Shown here one piece after another: positions 11,919 through 21,174 of a stretch of 64,000 bases of DNA; position 1 is the first letter of the stretch, and every line of letters begins with the position of its first letter. Origin of the DNA: Mycobacterium angelicum (lineage in GTDB: Bacteria; Actinomycetota; Actinomycetes; Mycobacteriales; Mycobacteriaceae); assembly GCF_002086155.1 (NCBI RefSeq), contig NZ_MVHE01000002.1:186001-250000 (forward strand), given 5' to 3'. The position numbers and the translations under genes were made by a program. A model generated the notes under the pieces. It saw nothing but the letters and a program-made list of their open reading frames with translations, had not been told where the DNA came from and searched no databases.

Positions 11919-13289
11919 TTATTTATGGGCCGCCTCCTGAATCAGGGTCGCCGCGGTGCGTTTGAGCACATCGCGCTGACGGGCTATATCGGCGGCCGCT
12001 TTGCGCAATTGGTTGAGCTCATCGCGTTCGCTGACCGCGCCGTCGCCGTCCACCCAGTCGTCCCGCTGAACCTCGGGCTCGCGGGCGATCGCGGGGATCA
12101 CCCGCTGCCGCCAGCCGTTGCGGGAGCGCGTCTGGTCGCCCCGGGGCGCGTTGACCACACTTGCCAGCGGACCACCCAGTGGCGGCGCACCGCCGTAGTA
12201 ACCGGCCATTCCGGCCGGTCCCGCCTGAGGCGAGCCGTCCAGTCCAGGAGTCGGTAATGCCGTCGCGGCAAGCCGGATGGCCGGTGCGGTGCCGGTGGTG
12301 CCCCAGGACGGCGGTACCGACAGCTTGCCTACCGTCGTCGCCGACCCCAGGCCCGCGGATACGCCTTCGGGGCTGCCCACGAAGGTGGACCCCAGACCGT
12401 CACCGGACACGTCGGAGACCGCCGCGGCCGCGGGCGCGCTGAGCGCAGCTGCCAGCGGATTGAATGCCACCGCTATCGCCGGCGCGGCCGTCAGCAAGAC
12501 ACCGGAAATGGCGAAGTTGACTCCATAAGACAAAATGCCGAGACCAAGGGTGTCCTCGCTGACTTGTTCAAACGCTTGGACCGGGTAGCTGTTGAAGAAA
12601 GCAAGCAGCGCATCCGATCCGGGAAAGGTGCCCGTGGATAATTGGTTCAGCAAATTCGGGACCGCTGCCAGTTGGGACAAGGCCGACTGCGTCGTGCCGG
12701 TCGAGGCGGCTTGACTGCCAACGGCAGCAGCTTGCGCGGCCGGCCCGGCCGGATCCGTGGTGTGCGGCGGAGAGGTGAAGGCCTGCAGCGTGGTTGCCGC
12801 TGACGAGGCGCCCGCGTAGGAATACATCGCCGCGGCATCCTGCGCCCACATCTGGGCGTACTGCGCCTCGGCGGACGCGATCGCGGGAGTGTTCTGGCCC
12901 ACCAGGTTGGTGGCCACCAAGGATGCCAGCAGCGCCCGGTTCACCTCGATCTCGGCGGGTGGCACGGTCGCCGCGAACGCCGCTTCGTAGGCAGCCACCG
13001 CCGCGCCCAGCTGGTTCGCGGTCAGCTCGGCCTGCCCGGCGGTGGTGGTCATCCATGACACATAGGGAATCGCCGCCGCGGCCATCGACATCGACGACGG
13101 GCCGAACCACGGTCCGCCGGTGAGCTCGTCCACCACCGCCGAGTACGAGGCCGCCGTTGATTTCAGCTCCGCCGCCAAACCGGCCCAGGCCGCGGCGGCC
13201 GTGACCATCGGCTCCGGCCCCGCACCGACATACATCCGGGCGGAGTTGATCTCCGGTGGTAGCGCGGCAAAATCCAGGACCAGGCTCAC
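11919..13289 (-). CDS. PPE protein, SVP subfamily (downstream copy)
   Basis: 456 residues. The N-terminal PPE domain (about residues 1-180) contains [22 protein letters not shown] and a WxG-type turn. The SVP signature is GKLSVPPSW at about residue 325. The C terminus is unusual: a charged, heptad-like tail from about residue 420 ([20 protein letters not shown]) predicted to be a coiled coil. PPE proteins are exported by type VII secretion, usually with a PE partner; no PE gene is present here. It starts with GTG and overlaps the upstream PPE stop by four bases (GTGA). It is clearly a tandem paralogue of that gene. Confidence 0.93.
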   Translation of the reverse strand: MSLVLDFAALPPEINSARMYVGAGPEPMVTAAAAWAGLAAELKSTAASYSAVVDELTGGPWFGPSSMSMAAAAIPYVSWMTTTAGQAELTANQLGAAVAAYEAAFAATVPPAEIEVNRALLASLVATNLVGQNTPAIASAEAQYAQMWAQDAAAMYSYAGASSAATTLQAFTSPPHTTDPAGPAAQAAAVGSQAASTGTTQSALSQLAAVPNLLNQLSTGTFPGSDALLAFFNSYPVQAFEQVSEDTLGLGILSYGVNFAISGVLLTAAPAIAVAFNPLAAALSAPAAAAVSDVSGDGLGSTFVGSPEGVSAGLGSATTVGKLSVPPSWGTTGTAPAIRLAATALPTPGLDGSPQAGPAGMAGYYGGAPPLGGPLASVVNAPRGDQTRSRNGWRQRVIPAIAREPEVQRDDWVDGDGAVSERDELNQLRKAAADIARQRDVLKRTAATLIQEAAHK

Positions 13290-14635
13290 AGCATCGCTTC
13301 CTTGATCAATCGGGCTGCCGCGTCCCGCTCGGTGGCCAGCTCGGCGATCTCCTTGCGCAGCGCCGCCAACTCATCGCGTTCGCGTTCGCTCAGCGCGCTG
13401 GCCACATGTTGGGTGGCCCGTTGCGGCTGCGGCGACCGGCCCTGGGTCGGCTCGTCGATTTCCGTCCCGGCGGCCCACGGCGGAAGCACCTTGCTGCGCG
13501 GGCGCGAGCGGGCCGGAGTTTCGCCGCCTCGCGGCGCGTTGATCAGGCTGCCCATCGGCGGTATGCCGTAAAAGCCGCCCGGTCCGCCCGCTTCGGTCTG
13601 CGGAAGTGCCTCGGCACCGGCGGACGGCAAAGCCGTGGCGGCAAGCCGGATCGCCGGAGACGACACCCAAGACTGCGGCACCGACAACTTGCCGACCGTC
13701 GCCGCCTCACCGACACCGGCGGCGACTCCGGCGCTGCCGTCTGAGCCATAGCCGACGAGGGCGGAGCCCAGCCCGTCGCCCGTCACGTCGGAAACCACGG
13801 CCGCGGCCGACGGCGGCAGCGCGAGTGGGTAGAGCGAGACGAAGAAGGGAGTGATGCCCGACGCCACGAAGGCGAATCCACTGAATTCGGTGGCCACGTT
13901 TCCCGCGTCAGAGCCGAATTTGTTGATGGCCATGCCCAACGGGCTGGTCGCAAAGTTGTGCAGCCAGGCAATGGGGTCGAACGACCCGCCCGAGGCCAGA
14001 CCTTGCAGCAGATTGGGCACCGCGGCCAGCTGGGCCAGCGTGGACTGCGCGGTGCCGCCCTGGGCGGCGGCCTGGCTGACCGCGGCGGCTTGAGTGGCGC
14101 TTCCGGTCTGGTTGGTGCTCTGCGGGGGTGAGGTGAACGGCGTCAACGTCGTCGCCGCGGCCGAGGCACCGGCGTAGCCGTACATCGCCGCGGCATCCTG
14201 GGCCCACATCTCGGCGTACTGTGCCTCGGTGGCCGTGATGGCCGGCGTGTTCTGGCCGAAGATGTTGGTGGCCACCAACGCCACCAGCAGTGCCCGATTG
14301 ACCTCGATCTCGCTGGGGGGCACGGTCGCCGCAAACGCCGCTTCGTAGGCCGCCGCGGCCGACCCGAGCTGACCAGCGGTCTGTTCGGCCTGCGCCGCGG
14401 TGGAATCCATCCACGACATATAGGGAATCGCTGCCGCCGTCATCGACGTCGACGACGGACCCACCCACGGTCCGCCGGTCAGCTCGGCGATCACCCCGCG
14501 ATAGGAGTTCGCGGTGGAGCTGAGCTCCGCCGCCAGCGCCTCCCAGGCAGCAGCCGCCGCCACCAGGGGCCCCGATCCCGGGCCCAGATACATCCGGCCG
14601 GAGTTGATCTCCGGCGGCAATACCGCAAAATCCAC
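13286..14635 (-). CDS. PPE protein, SVP subfamily (upstream copy)
   Basis: 449 residues, GTG start after GGGGGC. The PPE domain starts [18 protein letters not shown] and contains GGPWVGPSS and [20 protein letters not shown]. The SVP motif reads GKLSVPQSW. It has the same charged coiled tail as its neighbour ([19 protein letters not shown]). It is translationally coupled to the second PPE gene and lacks a PE partner. SVP-type PPE proteins such as PPE51 have been tied to uptake of small nutrients across the mycobacterial outer membrane, which is relevant because the genes lie between a ureohydrolase and a permease. Confidence 0.93.
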   Translation of the reverse strand: MDFAVLPPEINSGRMYLGPGSGPLVAAAAAWEALAAELSSTANSYRGVIAELTGGPWVGPSSTSMTAAAIPYMSWMDSTAAQAEQTAGQLGSAAAAYEAAFAATVPPSEIEVNRALLVALVATNIFGQNTPAITATEAQYAEMWAQDAAAMYGYAGASAAATTLTPFTSPPQSTNQTGSATQAAAVSQAAAQGGTAQSTLAQLAAVPNLLQGLASGGSFDPIAWLHNFATSPLGMAINKFGSDAGNVATEFSGFAFVASGITPFFVSLYPLALPPSAAAVVSDVTGDGLGSALVGYGSDGSAGVAAGVGEAATVGKLSVPQSWVSSPAIRLAATALPSAGAEALPQTEAGGPGGFYGIPPMGSLINAPRGGETPARSRPRSKVLPPWAAGTEIDEPTQGRSPQPQRATQHVASALSERERDELAALRKEIAELATERDAAARLIKEAML

Positions 14636-15186
14636 CGCTGCAGCCCCCTAACAGGCGGCCCGGCGCCTCCGCGAACGTTCCACGGCGCCAACAGGTTTGA
14701 TGCGTGACGCGGTGCGCTCTGTCCCCGAGCGTCATCGCGCTTCGCGCGCATCATGGCCCCTGCGGGCGTCCCGATCGCCCAACCGACGTATTAATCGCCG
14801 GACCGTAGTGATAATCAACCGTCTGGCTGTAACAGCACTGGTTAACTGCTGAGAATTTGCTGGCAATGAGTTATCGGGCTTGCCGGGCGGCCCCTGCGGG
14901 GTGATCGTTGGGCAGGCGTTGCGAAGTGTCGGCCAGGGACAACCGTCGCAATCCGGCGCCTCCGTAAGGCAGCGGTCCGGCGACTGGTGATGAGCTGAGA
15001 AATATTGTAATACAGCGCAATTCACCCGATAGGGACGCGACTATGACGGCAGATGATCTCGCCCGGCACGCGGGCCGGGACGCAGTCAGCGGCCGCAGCG
15101 AAGTGCAACCGAACCAATTTCGGCGAGCCGCAGGAGCTAGGCCCGCCGCGGCATTGACTAATTTGCTAGGACAATAGTAAGCAAGC
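14636..15186. other. Long intergenic segment, no assured gene
   Basis: About 550 bases, less GC-rich than the flanks, between the ureohydrolase unit and the first PPE gene. It probably holds the PPE promoter. A 44-codon plus-strand reading frame (15043-15177, starting MTADDLARHAGRD, preceded by AGGGA) is the only short coding candidate and is weak. No riboswitch, insertion sequence or tRNA is visible. Confidence 0.6.
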
Positions 15187-15381
15187 TTAAACCACACTCT
15201 TCGATAGAGTGCGGAAACGAGTGATATCCGAGTTGGTCGACGCCGAAGGACCCGGTGGTGCGCGCGTTTTGGCGCCGACCCAGCTCATCTGCCGTCTGAG
15301 CGGATTGAGCGGGCTGAGCGGGTCGACGCCACCGAATGAAAACTTCATCGCCTGTTCACCGTTGATCCAGGGCTGATGCAT
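15187..15381 (-). CDS. Possible small protein directly after the ureohydrolase
   Basis: A 64-codon frame starting MHQPWINGEQAMKFSFGG. Its ATG lies six bases after the first base of the ureohydrolase stop and in the same reading frame (TGA TCA ATG). It could be a coupled small protein, a readthrough extension, or chance. Inner ATG at 15348 is an alternative start. No family is recognised and no good ribosome binding site is seen. Coding status is doubtful. Confidence 0.25.
   Translation of the reverse strand: MHQPWINGEQAMKFSFGGVDPLSPLNPLRRQMSWVGAKTRAPPGPSASTNSDITRFRTLSKSVV
15193..15213 (-). terminator. Weak hairpin after the ureohydrolase unit
   Basis: Seven-base stem (15193-15199 with 15207-15213, one G-U pair) with a seven-base loop, followed on the minus strand by TGGTTTAAGC. 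It could terminate some ureohydrolase transcripts before the PPE genes. Confidence 0.3.
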
Positions 15382-15384
15382 TGA

Positions 15385-16548
15385 TCAGTCGTTGAAGGGG
15401 CCCCATGCATGCCGTTTGAGCGAGGCTGGTTTTTTCCCGAGTTTCCCGGCCCGCACCATTACCGCCAGACTGTCCAGGATGACCCGGCTGCTCATCAGCG
15501 CCGTCTGCTCTGCCCAGTCGTAGGGCGGCGAGCATTCCACCACCTCGATACCGTTCAAGCCTGGCTCAGAGATCAGCCTGATGAGGTTGAGCGCCTCGCG
15601 GGGCAACAGTCCACCGGGCTCGGGCCAGCCGGTGCCGGGCACGAATCCGGCGTCGATCACATCGATGTCGAACGACAGGTAGACCGCCTTGGCGTCTTTC
15701 CACGCCGTTTCCAGAGCGATCTCGGCAACCTTCTCTATCCCGACCCGTTCCACGTCCCCCACCGTGATGACGGTGCTGCCGCGTTGGCGGCCGACTTGCA
15801 CCCCCGCACGGGGGGCTTGCCAGCCACCGATGCCGATCTGCACAAGGTTGGTGGCAGGTGCGTTCTTGATGTTGGTCGCGTGGAACCACGGGGTGGTGTG
15901 CATCCGCTCGTCGAGATCGGTCTCCTGGGTGTCGACGTGACGGTCGAAGTGGATGATGCCCACATTGCCGTCCATGTGCGGCGCCAGGCCGCGGATGGTG
16001 GGGAACCCGATCGAGTGGTCACCGCCCAGGATCACCGGGAATACGCCATTCGAGACCACGTGCGACATGGCTTGGCTGATCTGGTCGAAAGACTTCTCGA
16101 TGTTCGCGGGGATGGTCACCACGTCGCCGATATCGACGATGTTGAGCTGTTCGCGCAGGTCGACTCCAAGTTCGTAGCAGTAGGTGCCGAACAGGTTGGT
16201 CGAGCGGCGGATGCCCATCGGGCCGAATCGGGTACCGGGCCGGTAGGTGGTGCCTGCGTCCAGTGGTGCACCGAACACCGCCACCTCGGCGTCACCGACC
16301 TCGTTCACGTCTTCCAGGAACGGGCATTTCAGGAACGTGCCGCGTTCACCGGCGAAGTGTGGCAGCTCACCACGGGAAAAGGTGGACAGCGTGCGGTCAT
16401 TGATCGTGGGTGCGGCTTCGAGCCCGTGCGAAATGCAACGCTCGATTTCCTCACGATGACGGCGGGTTGGCAGTTCCGCCTCGGCCTGCTGGGCCCAGCT
16501 ACCTTCCCGGTTCGGAATGTCGGCCTGCCCAGCGAAGGGGTTTGTCAT
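15385..16548 (-). CDS. Ureohydrolase, probable guanidine hydrolase (guanidinase)
   Basis: 387 residues, arginase/agmatinase superfamily with an N-terminal extension of about 80 residues, longer than classical agmatinases. Metal ligands are in GGDHS (175-179), FDRHVD (201-206, with Arg where most agmatinases have Ala), and SFDIDVID (292-299), followed by PGTGWPEPGG. The long N terminus and the FDRH variant recall the nickel-dependent guanidine hydrolase group (GdmH type), which turns guanidine into urea and ammonia. A guanidine-III riboswitch in its leader strongly supports this over agmatinase. It is divergent from the urease operon, which would consume the urea and supply nickel-handling proteins. 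The ATG follows GAGAGGAAG. Agmatinase or guanidinobutyrase remain the alternatives. Confidence 0.88.
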   Translation of the reverse strand: MTNPFAGQADIPNREGSWAQQAEAELPTRRHREEIERCISHGLEAAPTINDRTLSTFSRGELPHFAGERGTFLKCPFLEDVNEVGDAEVAVFGAPLDAGTTYRPGTRFGPMGIRRSTNLFGTYCYELGVDLREQLNIVDIGDVVTIPANIEKSFDQISQAMSHVVSNGVFPVILGGDHSIGFPTIRGLAPHMDGNVGIIHFDRHVDTQETDLDERMHTTPWFHATNIKNAPATNLVQIGIGGWQAPRAGVQVGRQRGSTVITVGDVERVGIEKVAEIALETAWKDAKAVYLSFDIDVIDAGFVPGTGWPEPGGLLPREALNLIRLISEPGLNGIEVVECSPPYDWAEQTALMSSRVILDSLAVMVRAGKLGKKPASLKRHAWGPFND

Positions 16549-16665
16549 CGATGCTTCCTCTCGTGGAGTATCAATTCACGGCGGAGGATGCCCCGGCGAC
16601 CGGGATCGAAGCAGTAGAGGTTTGAGGAACCGTTTTCGGGTGAACCGGCGCGCCACGCATCCGCA

Positions 16666-16708
16666 CTCACCGTCTTGTCGCTGGCCGGGTACGGCGAACT
16701 CGTCCGGG
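16666..16708 (-). promoter_or_regulatory. Guanidine-III riboswitch
   Basis: The minus strand reads CCGGACGAG, then CGCCGTACCCGG, then GACAAGACGG in that order and spacing, nearly identical to the Thermobifida fusca guanidine-III aptamer as I recall it. The H-type pseudoknot can form: CCGG (16707-16704) with CCGG (16688-16685), and TTCGCCGT (16698-16691) with ACGGTGAG (16673-16666). Its 3' end is 117 bases before the ureohydrolase ATG, so the expression platform is longer than usual or involves the intervening leader. Class III switches turn genes on when guanidine binds. Confidence 0.88.
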
Positions 16709-16887
16709 CGGCCCCCGTGGCTCGCCAACGTTCAACGTACCTGTCGCGCCGCGACTGCAACCCTGGTTCAGCCTCTCGGAAGGTTAAAGACAGCTGTGAA
16801 TATCCTTAGGACGTTCGTCATGCTGCGCAGTGACGTCGGCCCGTCCGGCGTGCCGACAGTGCAGTGGGCGTGGCAGGATCCCAAACC

Positions 16888-17190
16888 ATGCGCCTGACGC
16901 CGCACGAACAGGAGCGATTGCTGCTGTCCTATGCCGCCGAGCTGGCCCGCCGGCGTCGGGCCCGCGGCCTGCGGCTCAACTATCCAGAGGCTGTCGCGAT
17001 CATCACCGACCACATCCTGGAAGGCGCGCGCGACGGACGCAGCGTCGCCGAGCTGATGGTCAGCGGTTGCCAAGTGCTCGGCCGCGACGACGTGATGGAG
17101 GGAGTGCCGGAAATGCTCACCGAGGTGCAGGCGGAGGCGACGTTTCCGGACGGCACCAAGCTGGTCACCGTCCATCATCCGGTGCCATGA
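16888..17190 (+). CDS. ureA: Urease gamma subunit
   Basis: 100 residues, the standard size. It starts [20 protein letters not shown] and has the conserved [21 protein letters not shown] and [17 protein letters not shown]. It is a small structural subunit of urease, which hydrolyses urea to ammonia and CO2. The start at 16888 is preferred to an in-frame ATG at 16864 because it matches the family N terminus. It is first in a tightly packed operon with overlapping stops and starts. The 339-base region before it, shared with the divergent ureohydrolase, holds the guanidine-III riboswitch on the other strand. Confidence 0.97.
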   Translation: MRLTPHEQERLLLSYAAELARRRRARGLRLNYPEAVAIITDHILEGARDGRSVAELMVSGCQVLGRDDVMEGVPEMLTEVQAEATFPDGTKLVTVHHPVP

Positions 17191-17498
17191 TCCCCGGTGA
17201 AATCCTCTACGGCAGTGGGGATATCGAAATCAACGCGGCCACGCACCGATTGCAGATGCGCATCGTGAACACCGGAGACCGTCCGGTGCAGGTGGGCAGT
17301 CACGTACACCTGCCGCAGGCCAATGCGGCGCTGTCGTTCGACCGGGAGGCGGCGCGCGGCTACCGACTCGACATTCCCGCCGCCACCGCGGTTCGCTTCG
17401 AGCCGGGCGTTGCACAGACCGTCTCGGTGGTACCGCTGGGCGGACGCCGCGAGGTACACGGATTGAGCCTCAATCCGCCAGGGCCGGTGGCGCCCTGA
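17187..17498 (+). CDS. ureB: Urease beta subunit
   Basis: 103 residues starting [16 protein letters not shown], with [20 protein letters not shown] and [14 protein letters not shown] typical of UreB. The ATG overlaps the ureA stop by four bases (ATGA), so the longer upstream frame is ignored. It is a structural subunit forming the UreABC trimer unit. Confidence 0.97.
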   Translation: MIPGEILYGSGDIEINAATHRLQMRIVNTGDRPVQVGSHVHLPQANAALSFDREAARGYRLDIPAATAVRFEPGVAQTVSVVPLGGRREVHGLSLNPPGPVAP

Positions 17499-19219
17499 TG
17501 GCCGGCCTGTCCAGGGAGCGTTACGCGCAACTGTTCGGGCCCACCACCGGGGACCGAATCAGGCTGGCTGATACCAACCTGCTGGTGGAAGTCACCGAAG
17601 ACCGCAGCGGGGGACCGGGATTGGCCGGCAACGAGGCGGTGTTCGGCGGCGGCAAGGTGCTGCGCGAATCGATGGGCCAGGGCAGGGCAACGCGGGCCGA
17701 GGGGGCCCCCGACACCGTTATCACTGGCGCGGTGATCATCGACTACTGGGGAATCATCAAGGCCGACATCGGGATTCGCGATGGGCGCGTCGTGGGCATC
17801 GGGAAGGCCGGCAACCCCGACATCATGCCGGGCGTGCATCGGGACCTGGTTGTCGGACCGTCCACCGAAATCATCAGCGGCAACGGCCGCATCGTCACGG
17901 CGGGCACCATCGACTGTCACGTGCATCTGATCTGTCCGCAGATCATCACCGAAGCCCTCGGCGCGGGAACCACCACGATTCTCGGCGGCGGCACCGGGCC
18001 CGCCGAGGGAACCAAGGCGACCACCGTCAGCCCTGGCGAGTGGCATCTGGCCAGGATGCTGGAGTCGCTGGACAGCTGGCCGGTGAACTTCGCGTTGCTC
18101 GGCAAGGGCAACACCGTGAACGCCGCCGCGTTGTGGGAGCAATTGCGTGGCGGCGCAGCGGGTTTCAAACTGCACGAGGATTGGGGCTCGACACCGGCTG
18201 CCATCAACAGTTGCCTCACCGTGGCCGAGGCCGCCGGGGTGCAGGTGGCGCTGCACTCCGACACCCTCAACGAGATGGGATTCGTCGAGGACACCCTGCG
18301 CGCGATCGCCGGTCGCTCGATTCACGCCTACCACACCGAGGGCGCCGGCGGCGGCCATGCCCCGGACATCATCACCGTGGCGGCGCACCAGAATGTGCTG
18401 CCCAGCTCGACCAATCCGACTCGCCCGCACACGGTCAACACCCTCGACGAGCACCTCGACATGTTGATGGTGTGTCATCACCTCAACCCCCGGATACCGG
18501 AGGATCTGGCGTTCGCCGAGAGCCGGATTCGGCCCTCGACCATCGCAGCCGAGGACCTGCTGCACGACATGGGCGCAATCTCGATGATCGGCAGCGATTC
18601 GCAGGCCATGGGCCGTGTCGGCGAGGTGGTGCTGCGCACCTGGCAGACGGCGCACGTGATGAAGGCACGGCGGGGCGCGTTGGAAGGCGACGGAGCCGCC
18701 GACAACAACCGGGTCCGGCGCTACATCGCGAAATACACGATCTGCCCGGCCATCGCGCACGGTCTGGACCATCAGGTCGGATCGGTCGAAGTGGGGAAGT
18801 TGGCCGACCTGGTGGTGTGGGAGCCGGCGTTTTTCGGGGTGCGACCGCACGTCGTGGTCAAGGGTGGAGCAATCGCGTGGGCCGCGATGGGCGACGCGAA
18901 CGCTTCCATCCCAACCCCGCAACCGGTGCTGCCGCGCCCGATGTTCGGCGCCGCCCCGGCAACCGCGGCGGCCACTTCGATGCATTTCGTGGCGCCGCAA
19001 GCGATCGAGGACCGGCTGCCCGAGCGGCTCGCGGTCAACCGGCCGCTGGTTCCGGTGAATGACGTGCGTGCCGTCAGCAAGGCCGATCTGCCCCTCAACG
19101 ACGCGTTGCCGCGCATCGAAGTCGACCCCGACACCTTCACCGTGCGCATCGACGGGCAGGTCTGGGAACAGCAGCCGGCCGCCGAACTTCCTCTGGCGCA
19201 GCGGTATTTCTTGTTCTAA
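17498..19219 (+). CDS. ureC: Urease alpha (catalytic) subunit
   Basis: 573 residues. Nickel ligands and catalytic residues are all present: the HxH of [10 protein letters not shown], the carbamylated Lys in GFKLHEDWG (about residue 224), the metal His in [12 protein letters not shown], the mobile-flap Cys-His in MVCHHLN (Cys about residue 326) and the Asp in GSDSQAMGR. The enzyme should therefore be active. It starts one base into the ureB stop (TGATG). Its substrate urea could come from the adjacent ureohydrolase as well as from arginine breakdown. Confidence 0.98.
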   Translation: MAGLSRERYAQLFGPTTGDRIRLADTNLLVEVTEDRSGGPGLAGNEAVFGGGKVLRESMGQGRATRAEGAPDTVITGAVIIDYWGIIKADIGIRDGRVVGIGKAGNPDIMPGVHRDLVVGPSTEIISGNGRIVTAGTIDCHVHLICPQIITEALGAGTTTILGGGTGPAEGTKATTVSPGEWHLARMLESLDSWPVNFALLGKGNTVNAAALWEQLRGGAAGFKLHEDWGSTPAAINSCLTVAEAAGVQVALHSDTLNEMGFVEDTLRAIAGRSIHAYHTEGAGGGHAPDIITVAAHQNVLPSSTNPTRPHTVNTLDEHLDMLMVCHHLNPRIPEDLAFAESRIRPSTIAAEDLLHDMGAISMIGSDSQAMGRVGEVVLRTWQTAHVMKARRGALEGDGAADNNRVRRYIAKYTICPAIAHGLDHQVGSVEVGKLADLVVWEPAFFGVRPHVVVKGGAIAWAAMGDANASIPTPQPVLPRPMFGAAPATAAATSMHFVAPQAIEDRLPERLAVNRPLVPVNDVRAVSKADLPLNDALPRIEVDPDTFTVRIDGQVWEQQPAAELPLAQRYFLF

Positions 19220-19854
19220 TGCGCTCTCTTGCAATGCTTCTCGCGCTGGCCGACTCGCGGCTGCCCACCGGTGCGCATGTGCATTCCGGTGGCGTCGAAG
19301 AGGCCGTCAGCAGCGGCATGGTGACCAATCTGGCCAGCCTGGAAGCGTTCCTGAAACGGCGCATCCGCACCCAGGGGCTGGTGGCCGCCTCGATCGCCGC
19401 CGCGGTGCATCGCGGCGATCTCGGCGTCGCTGACGCCGACCGCGAAACCGACGCCCGGACTCCGGCGCCGGCGGCGCGGCAAGCATCGCGCAGCCAGGGC
19501 CGGGGATTGCTGCGCCTGGCGCGAGTGATCTGGCCCGAGGCCGAATGGGATGTGCTGGGCCGGCGGCCACACCTGCCGGTCGTCGCCGGTCGCGTCGGTA
19601 CGCTGAGCGGCCTGGCACCAGAACACACCGCGCTGCACATCGTGTACACGACGATGACCGGCTCGGCCACCGCCGCGCAGCGACTGCTGGCGCTGGACCC
19701 CGCTGAGGTGGCCGCCGTGACGTTCCGGCTATCCGAACTCTGCGAATCCACCGCCGCCGAAGCCGCCAAGGATCTCGCCGACCTGTCCGACCCGCTGCTC
19801 GACACGCTGGCACAGCGGCACGCCGAACGCGAACGGCCCCTGTTCGCCTCCTGA
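19219..19854 (+). CDS. ureF: Urease accessory protein UreF
   Basis: 211 residues, all helical. The N-terminal signature is [21 protein letters not shown]. UreF binds UreD on the apo-urease and gates GTP-dependent nickel insertion by UreG. Start and ureC stop share one base (TAATG). An inserted Ala/Arg-rich stretch around residues 75-95 is common in actinobacterial forms. Confidence 0.95.
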   Translation: MRSLAMLLALADSRLPTGAHVHSGGVEEAVSSGMVTNLASLEAFLKRRIRTQGLVAASIAAAVHRGDLGVADADRETDARTPAPAARQASRSQGRGLLRLARVIWPEAEWDVLGRRPHLPVVAGRVGTLSGLAPEHTALHIVYTTMTGSATAAQRLLALDPAEVAAVTFRLSELCESTAAEAAKDLADLSDPLLDTLAQRHAERERPLFAS

Positions 19855-19864
19855 AAGGTATGAA

Positions 19865-20530
19865 ATGCCAACGCATTCCCACCCGCACACACACGACCAC
19901 ACCGAGCGGCCCAGGCGGGTCCGCCAGCCGGGGGAGCCGCTGCGCATCGGTGTCGGGGGTCCCGTCGGCTCGGGCAAGACGGCGTTGGTCGCCGCGCTGT
20001 GCCGGGAGTTGCGCGACGAGCTGTCGCTGGCGGTGCTCACCAACGACATCTACACCACCGAAGACGCCGACTTCCTGCGCAAGCATGCGGTGCTGCCCGA
20101 CGATCGGATCGCGGCGGTGCAGACCGGCGGTTGCCCGCATACCGCGATCCGGGACGACATCACCGCGAACCTGGATGCGATCGACGACTTGATCGCCGCC
20201 CACGATCGGCTGGACCTGATATTGGTCGAGTCCGGCGGCGACAACCTCACGGCCACCTTCTCCTCAGGTCTGGTGGATGTGCAGATCTTCGTCGTCGATG
20301 TGGCCGGCGGAGACAAGGTGCCGCGCAAAGGCGGACCGGGCGTGACGTACTCGGATCTATTGGTAGTCAACAAGACTGACCTGGCACCGTTGGTGGGCGC
20401 CGATCTCAAGGTCATGGCCCGTGACGCCGCCGCCGTGCGCGACGGCCGCCCGACGGTCCTGCAATCGTTGACGCAGGACCCTGCCGCCAGCGAGGTGCTG
20501 GCCTGGGTTCGCACCCAATTGGCCGCCTGA
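19865..20530 (+). CDS. ureG: Urease accessory GTPase UreG
   Basis: 221 residues. The His-rich N terminus [14 protein letters not shown] likely binds nickel. The P-loop is [14 protein letters not shown]. The conserved Cys-Pro-His metal motif is in [14 protein letters not shown], and VNKTDLA is the guanine specificity motif. UreG hydrolyses GTP to deliver nickel to the urease active site. Ten bases separate it from ureF, with AAAGGTATGAA before the ATG. Confidence 0.97.
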   Translation: MPTHSHPHTHDHTERPRRVRQPGEPLRIGVGGPVGSGKTALVAALCRELRDELSLAVLTNDIYTTEDADFLRKHAVLPDDRIAAVQTGGCPHTAIRDDITANLDAIDDLIAAHDRLDLILVESGGDNLTATFSSGLVDVQIFVVDVAGGDKVPRKGGPGVTYSDLLVVNKTDLAPLVGADLKVMARDAAAVRDGRPTVLQSLTQDPAASEVLAWVRTQLAA

Positions 20531-21174
20531 TGGATTCCAGTGTGCTGTTGGTGGCTTCACGAAACCGCCTGCCGCACATCGACTGCCGTGGCGGAGTCCA
20601 GGCGCGGCGCACCGCGCCCGACACCGTGCACCTGGTGTCGGCGGCGGCCACGCCATTGGGCGGCGACACCATCGACATCCGGGTGATCGTCGAGGAGGGC
20701 GCACGGCTGAAGCTGCGCAGCGCTGCGGCCACGGTGGCCCTCCCGGGCGCGCAGACCCTGACGTCGCACTCCCGCTGGCAGATCGACGTAGGCGGAACGC
20801 TGGATGTCGATCTCGAGCCCACCGTCGTCGCTGCCACCGCCCGGCACCTGTCCCGGGTGCTTCTGCAGCTGCATGGCAATGGGCAGGTCCGGTTCCGCGA
20901 GCGGGTGCAGATCGGCCGGTATGACGAGCGGGACGGGTTCTGGTCGGGTTCGCTGCGAGCCGACCGTTGCGATCGCCCGATGTTGCGCCATCGCGTCGAG
21001 CTGGGAGCGGGCTCGCTTGCCGACGACGCGATATCGGCGCCACGCGCGACGATCAACGAGTTACGTTATCCCGCAACGGCATTCGACGCAGCCATCGATG
21101 CGGGTTCGACGGTGCTGACGTTGGCCGACGGGGGAACGCTGAGCACCTGGCAGGCCGACCGGCTGACCGGTTAA
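20530..21174 (+). CDS. ureD: Urease accessory protein UreD (UreH)
   Basis: 214 residues, a short UreD typical of mycobacteria. Features include RVIVEEGARLKLRSAAATVALPG and the terminal YPATAFDAAIDAG region. It is the scaffold that binds UreF and UreG on apo-urease. Its start overlaps the ureG stop by one base. Its stop overlaps the stop of convergent ndh inside GTTAAC, leaving no room for a separate terminator. Confidence 0.94.
   Translation: MDSSVLLVASRNRLPHIDCRGGVQARRTAPDTVHLVSAAATPLGGDTIDIRVIVEEGARLKLRSAAATVALPGAQTLTSHSRWQIDVGGTLDVDLEPTVVAATARHLSRVLLQLHGNGQVRFRERVQIGRYDERDGFWSGSLRADRCDRPMLRHRVELGAGSLADDAISAPRATINELRYPATAFDAAIDAGSTVLTLADGGTLSTWQADRLTG

Noticed and set aside
14900..15000. 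Possible guanidine-II (mini-ykkC) riboswitch before the PPE genes
   Set aside because: One small hairpin has ACGG in its loop, but a matching second hairpin with ACGR is missing.
16549..16760. 71-codon minus-strand frame in the guanidinase leader
   Set aside because: It overlaps the riboswitch and has no ribosome binding site or family resemblance.
16757..16790. Possible guanidine-I (ykkC) fragment
   Set aside because: Only the short CCGAGAG segment matches; the other conserved blocks are absent.
17360..19234. 624-codon minus-strand frame opposite ureC
   Set aside because: Antisense shadow; ureC has all catalytic motifs on the plus strand.
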